Shown here: piece by piece, positions 19,201 to 20,477 of the stretch | Position numbering within the stretch: position 1 is the first letter of the stretch | How the letters are laid out: every line of letters begins with the position of its first letter | From: Hemicentrotus pulcherrimus | Lineage: Eukaryota; Echinodermata; Echinoidea; Camarodonta; Strongylocentrotidae | Direction: 5' to 3' | Length of the DNA: 20,477 nt | Assembly (NCBI GenBank): GCA_003118195.1 | Contig: BEXV01000456.1 | Coordinates: 8,434-28,910, forward strand | Translations under genes and position numbers: made by a program | Notes under the pieces: generated by a model | The model's input: only the letters and a program-made list of their open reading frames with translations | Told to the model about the DNA's origin: nothing | Database searches by the model: none

Positions 19201-20448
19201 GATTCGTAATCTCCGGCGTGATTCACATGATTCTCATCTATCATTTCGCTAGACAAGACTCTACCGTTGCTATATTCGCTGTTATTTCCAACTGGTTCTG
19301 ATTCCAAATTATTTTCAAAATCAGGAGGGAGACCTCGCTTGCTCCGAGAACTCTTCCGATCTTGCAGCATGTATGCCGGCTGACCAGAGGGCGCCCTATT
19401 AAAAACTTTAGGAGCTGACGAGGTTGTAGTACTGCTTAAATTGTTCACTTGGATTTTTTCTCGGTCAATGGAGCCGCGATTCTCTGCCTGCCGTGTATTG
19501 TTGGCTACCGAACTAGAAACACAACGAGATTTGGAACCCGATCTGCTCCCAGAAAATATGTTCAGTTTTTCACCTAACGAAGACAGTAGACTCGATGCTC
19601 TGTAACAAAAATGAAAGAAAAAAAAATTCAAGTTTGAGTATTCAGCATTAGCCTTTAACAAAGTCTTTTCAAAAACATAAAATAAGTCTTTATCTTTGAT
19701 ATTCAATATATTTTAAAAAATGAAACAAATACATATTGCCATATGTAATCAGGCACTGTTATTATATCATGTGTGTGAAACACAAAACCTGTACTCAAGC
19801 TCAACAAATGAAAGGGTGAACAATTTATAAACTGGCATGCCATGGATTGTTCAATCCACTACTTGGTTTTTTCATTATGCCTTTTGATCAGTTCTAAAAA
19901 ACGCTTAAGTTATCATGAAAATTATCAATTAAGATCTTACAAGAATTTTAATCTCAGAACAACTGTCCGAGACAGAAACTCACCTAGACTTTGCTTTGTT
20001 TGCTGACGTTGAGTTTGCACCCCCTCCACCTCCTCCTCCTCCTCCTGGCAAACTAACAGCACCTCCTCTATCACCTCCATCACCACCAACCCCACCACGT
20101 GGTACAGGCTTCAACCCTGCTATATTCCTCAGATCAAAGGGTTGGATAGAATCAATCTCATCTTGATCAGCCTCTGATAGTTTAGCCTTGTTGGTTCCAA
20201 TTGGTTCTAGATACCTGACCATCTCAAGATAGGACACAGCTACTATTACCAGGAAAAGAAGAGCCATCAGGCATACAGACAGGAGATGGAGGGGGATTTC
20301 CCATTGAGGTCATGGTAAGGCAGCTGTGCATGGAGCTAGCATGTTAGGTGGTAGAGTAGCTATGAGTGTGAAGGATAGCGTCTCACCAGTAAAGGCTACA
20401 ACCTCTAACTCACGTGTGACTCGGTTTAGAGTGAAGTCGGGTGTGAAT
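13135..20448 (-). CDS. TMEM131: TMEM131, C-terminal half (11 exons, 5' end outside window), in-frame TGA before the TM helix
   Basis: TMEM131 is a single-pass ER protein whose luminal PapD-like domains bind procollagen and whose cytoplasmic tail recruits the TRAPP III subunit TRAPPC8 for export (family knowledge). Eleven exons join with consistent phases over 2470 coding bases, about 822 codons. Segments I match from memory to vertebrate TMEM131 include FTPDFT and the MLA-C-ALP luminal end, the TM helix followed by SYLE, QPFDLR-I-G, an ISSTTTEESN acidic stretch, LELPYTTALE, SSEADKDSPLPLWD, YSSAV, KLTK and a tryptophan/serine-rich C terminus ending IWGPS...NPWANPD. The tail length is close to that of the human protein. 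The odd point is a TGA at 20310..20312, in frame, just before the TM helix; without it the protein is intact to the TAA at 13135. Start and luminal PapD domains lie beyond the right edge. Confidence 0.92.
13243..14254 (-). other. TMEM131: TMEM131 intron between exons j and k
   Basis: Noncoding; its exon-j end is occupied by a dispersed repeat with a terminal hairpin, annotated separately. Confidence 0.8.
13975..14215 (+). repeat. Dispersed repeat with internal tandem copy and terminal hairpin
   Basis: Two diverged copies of a GTAATCCAT...GGTTCT...ATCACGA block start at 13975 and 14112 (137 bases apart). The repeat then passes GAACCGGACGTACGGAC and ends in a perfect 9-bp hairpin, ATGCCTCTG (14182..14190) with CAGAGGCAT (14203..14211). 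I recall very similar sequence as a common repeat of marine invertebrate genomes. Confidence 0.6.
14255..14428 (-). CDS. TMEM131: TMEM131 exon j
   Basis: Acceptor TTGTCCTCTCAG; donor CTGAG|GTGAGA. Phase 0 at both ends, 58 codons. It holds VLWSSP, HSWAGG and SIWSSS, close in style to the SIWSS repeats of the vertebrate tail. Confidence 0.87.
14429..14799 (-). other. TMEM131: TMEM131 intron between exons i and j
   Basis: Noncoding; about 14456..14580 is a purine-rich stretch ending in a short GA microsatellite. Confidence 0.8.
14800..14936 (-). CDS. TMEM131: TMEM131 exon i
   Basis: Acceptor is a second CAGCAG pair, giving starts at 14936 or 14933, both in frame. Donor CACAG|GTATGG. It encodes GLGDWLGFGVSRAP and two tryptophan motifs, SMWESS and ATWSTN. 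Confidence 0.83.
14937..15451 (-). other. TMEM131: TMEM131 intron between exons h and i
   Basis: Noncoding, AT-rich; a short ATTCA/ATTCAA repeat lies near 15067..15090. Nothing else recognised. Confidence 0.8.
15452..15541 (-). CDS. TMEM131: TMEM131 exon h
   Basis: Acceptor GTGCTGTTTTAG; donor CAAG|GTAACA. A 90-base exon encoding ASMWDNPNPSPLSAPPGLPP, the first of several short tryptophan motifs in the tail end. Confidence 0.82.
15542..15954 (-). other. TMEM131: TMEM131 intron between exons g and h
   Basis: Noncoding, AT-rich; nothing recognised. Confidence 0.8.
15955..16055 (-). CDS. TMEM131: TMEM131 exon g
   Basis: Acceptor TTTTTATTCCAG; donor GGAG|GTGAGT. Short exon with SPSFFGSSAIKL and a KKNKKKPSPS basic patch. 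Confidence 0.8.
16056..16684 (-). other. TMEM131: TMEM131 intron between exons f and g
   Basis: Noncoding; holds a SINE-like core (16140..16320) and three spaced copies of GGAGTTANGTCT at 16498, 16548 and 16629. Confidence 0.8.
16140..16320. repeat. SINE-like dispersed repeat
   Basis: Sequence with GCGCTCTAGCA, CAGGTACCCATTTACCTCACCTG and CTTGCCAAAGGACATTAG is like a widespread invertebrate repeat I recall, in which this core is followed by a reversed tRNA-like head. Here the head region (about 16275..16320) is too eroded to confirm. Confidence 0.5.
16685..16829 (-). CDS. TMEM131: TMEM131 exon f
   Basis: Acceptor TTGTATGTCTTACAG; donor CGAG|GTAAGA. It encodes a Lys/Asn/Ser-rich piece with PPSWSQTGQ and a serine/glycine cluster. 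No strong motif, but phases on both sides fit. Confidence 0.82.
16830..17230 (-). other. TMEM131: TMEM131 intron between exons e and f
   Basis: Noncoding, AT-rich. A small tandem duplication (CTTGCTTGTATGCTCTT) lies near 17126..17158. Confidence 0.8.
17231..17596 (-). CDS. TMEM131: TMEM131 exon e: SSEADKDSPLPLWD segment
   Basis: Acceptor is a NAGNAG pair (CAGCAG), so the exon can begin at 17596 or 17593, both in frame. Donor CATCCAG|GTAGGT. It encodes TSSEADKDSPLPLWDQ, then a Pro/Gln/Ala-rich spacer, ISYSSAV, and SKLTKQLSAPEEKSAFSTV, all with recognisable counterparts in vertebrate TMEM131. Confidence 0.9.
17888..18027 (-). CDS. TMEM131: TMEM131 exon d: LELPYTTALE segment
   Basis: Acceptor TTCATGTTCAG; donor CAAAGA|GTAAGTG. 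Its opening STLELPYTTALE matches a conserved tail motif (SLELPYTPPLE in the human protein as I recall). It ends in a lysine/alanine-rich run. Confidence 0.88.
18266..18453 (-). CDS. TMEM131: TMEM131 exon c: acidic then Lys-rich tail segment
   Basis: Acceptor TATCTCTTGTTACAG; donor CCAAG|GTAAGC. It starts YVDDDASLSESG and moves into a basic KNVKSKGKTRKGSSK run. Phase 2 at its end joins exon d through a serine codon. Confidence 0.85.
18454..19043 (-). other. TMEM131: TMEM131 intron between exons b and c
   Basis: Noncoding; about half is filled by the tRNA-derived SINE at 18511..18769, inserted opposite to TMEM131. Confidence 0.8.
18511..18769 (+). mobile_element. tRNA-derived SINE
   Basis: The head has an RNA polymerase III A box (TGGCTCAGTAAGTAGAGCG, 18511..18529) and B box (GGTTCGAACT, 18555..18564). 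The anticodon loop CTCACAA would give CAC, but stem mismatches rule out a functional tRNA. A tRNA-unrelated body follows and the element ends in an ATT microsatellite tail (about 18746..18769). Target site duplications are not evident. Confidence 0.8.
19044..19599 (-). CDS. TMEM131: TMEM131 exon b: Ser/Asn-rich cytoplasmic tail
   Basis: Largest exon in the window, 556 bases. Acceptor TTTTTGTTACAG; donor AACAA|GTGAGT. It codes a charged, low-complexity, probably disordered stretch ending with the acidic, threonine-rich SSTTTEESNAESEYSE, which resembles an SSTTTETSN segment of vertebrate TMEM131. Confidence 0.88.
19600..19983 (-). other. TMEM131: TMEM131 intron between exons a and b
   Basis: Noncoding, AT-rich; nothing recognised. 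Confidence 0.8.
19984..20448 (-). CDS. TMEM131: TMEM131 exon a: luminal end, TM helix, juxtamembrane region
   Basis: Acceptor TTCAATCCACAG; donor TCTAG|GTGAGT at 19983. It encodes the last luminal residues, then TGA (20310..20312), then WEIPLHLL and a strongly hydrophobic helix through VIVAVSYLE. After the membrane come QPFDLRNIAG and a run of nine glycines encoded by GGA/GGT repeats, a likely length-variable site. The frame is the same on both sides of the TGA, and both sides match the family, so this is a substitution and not a wrong exon border. The ATG at 20267 lies inside the helix and is not a plausible start. Confidence 0.88.
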
Positions 20449-20477
20449 CTGTGGATTGAAGGAGACAAAATAATTAT

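Noticed and set aside
20265..20267. ATG at 20267 as start of a short tail-only TMEM131
   Set aside because: It lies within the transmembrane helix in the middle of an exon with no promoter or leader signal.
20310..20312. TGA as a selenocysteine codon
   Set aside because: The family has arginine here as far as I recall, no redox context is present, and the SECIS search region (the 3' UTR) shows nothing I can support.

Overview
The window reads as nuclear genomic DNA of a marine invertebrate. It is AT-rich and holds intron-split genes with GT-AG junctions, a tRNA-derived SINE, fold-back elements, simple-sequence tracts and a complex tandem array. The repeat flavour and the animal-specific gene TMEM131 suggest a deuterostome, possibly an echinoderm, but the species cannot be fixed from sequence alone.

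Two genes converge. On the plus strand (614..4511) lies a complete four-exon, clan-2 (CYP2-like) cytochrome P450 of about 481 residues. It has the membrane anchor, proline-rich hinge, WxxxR, AGTETT, ExxR, PDRF and heme-cysteine motifs. Its first exon carries a frame break at 721/722. On the minus strand (20448..13135) lies the 3' half of TMEM131, the PapD-like ER protein involved in procollagen secretion. Eleven exons join in one consistent frame and encode the end of the luminal region, the transmembrane helix and the whole cytoplasmic tail. A TGA stands in frame immediately before the transmembrane helix, where the family, as I recall it, has an arginine codon. Its upstream exons lie beyond the right edge.

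The convergent intergenic space (4512..13134) has no credible protein gene. It holds a homopurine tract (about 6711..6911), a roughly 945-bp hierarchical tandem array (7815..8760) that starts next to the only N, a 600-bp fold-back composite element enclosing a tRNA-like sequence (8811..9415), and an AT-rich stretch that probably includes the long 3' UTR of TMEM131. The TMEM131 introns carry further dispersed repeats: an antisense tRNA-derived SINE, a SINE-like core and a hairpin-ended repeat.

The two genes show no functional link; one acts in oxidative metabolism on the ER face and the other in secretory cargo assembly. No new multi-gene system is visible. The points most worth checking are the TMEM131 stop codon, the P450 frame break and the tandem array.
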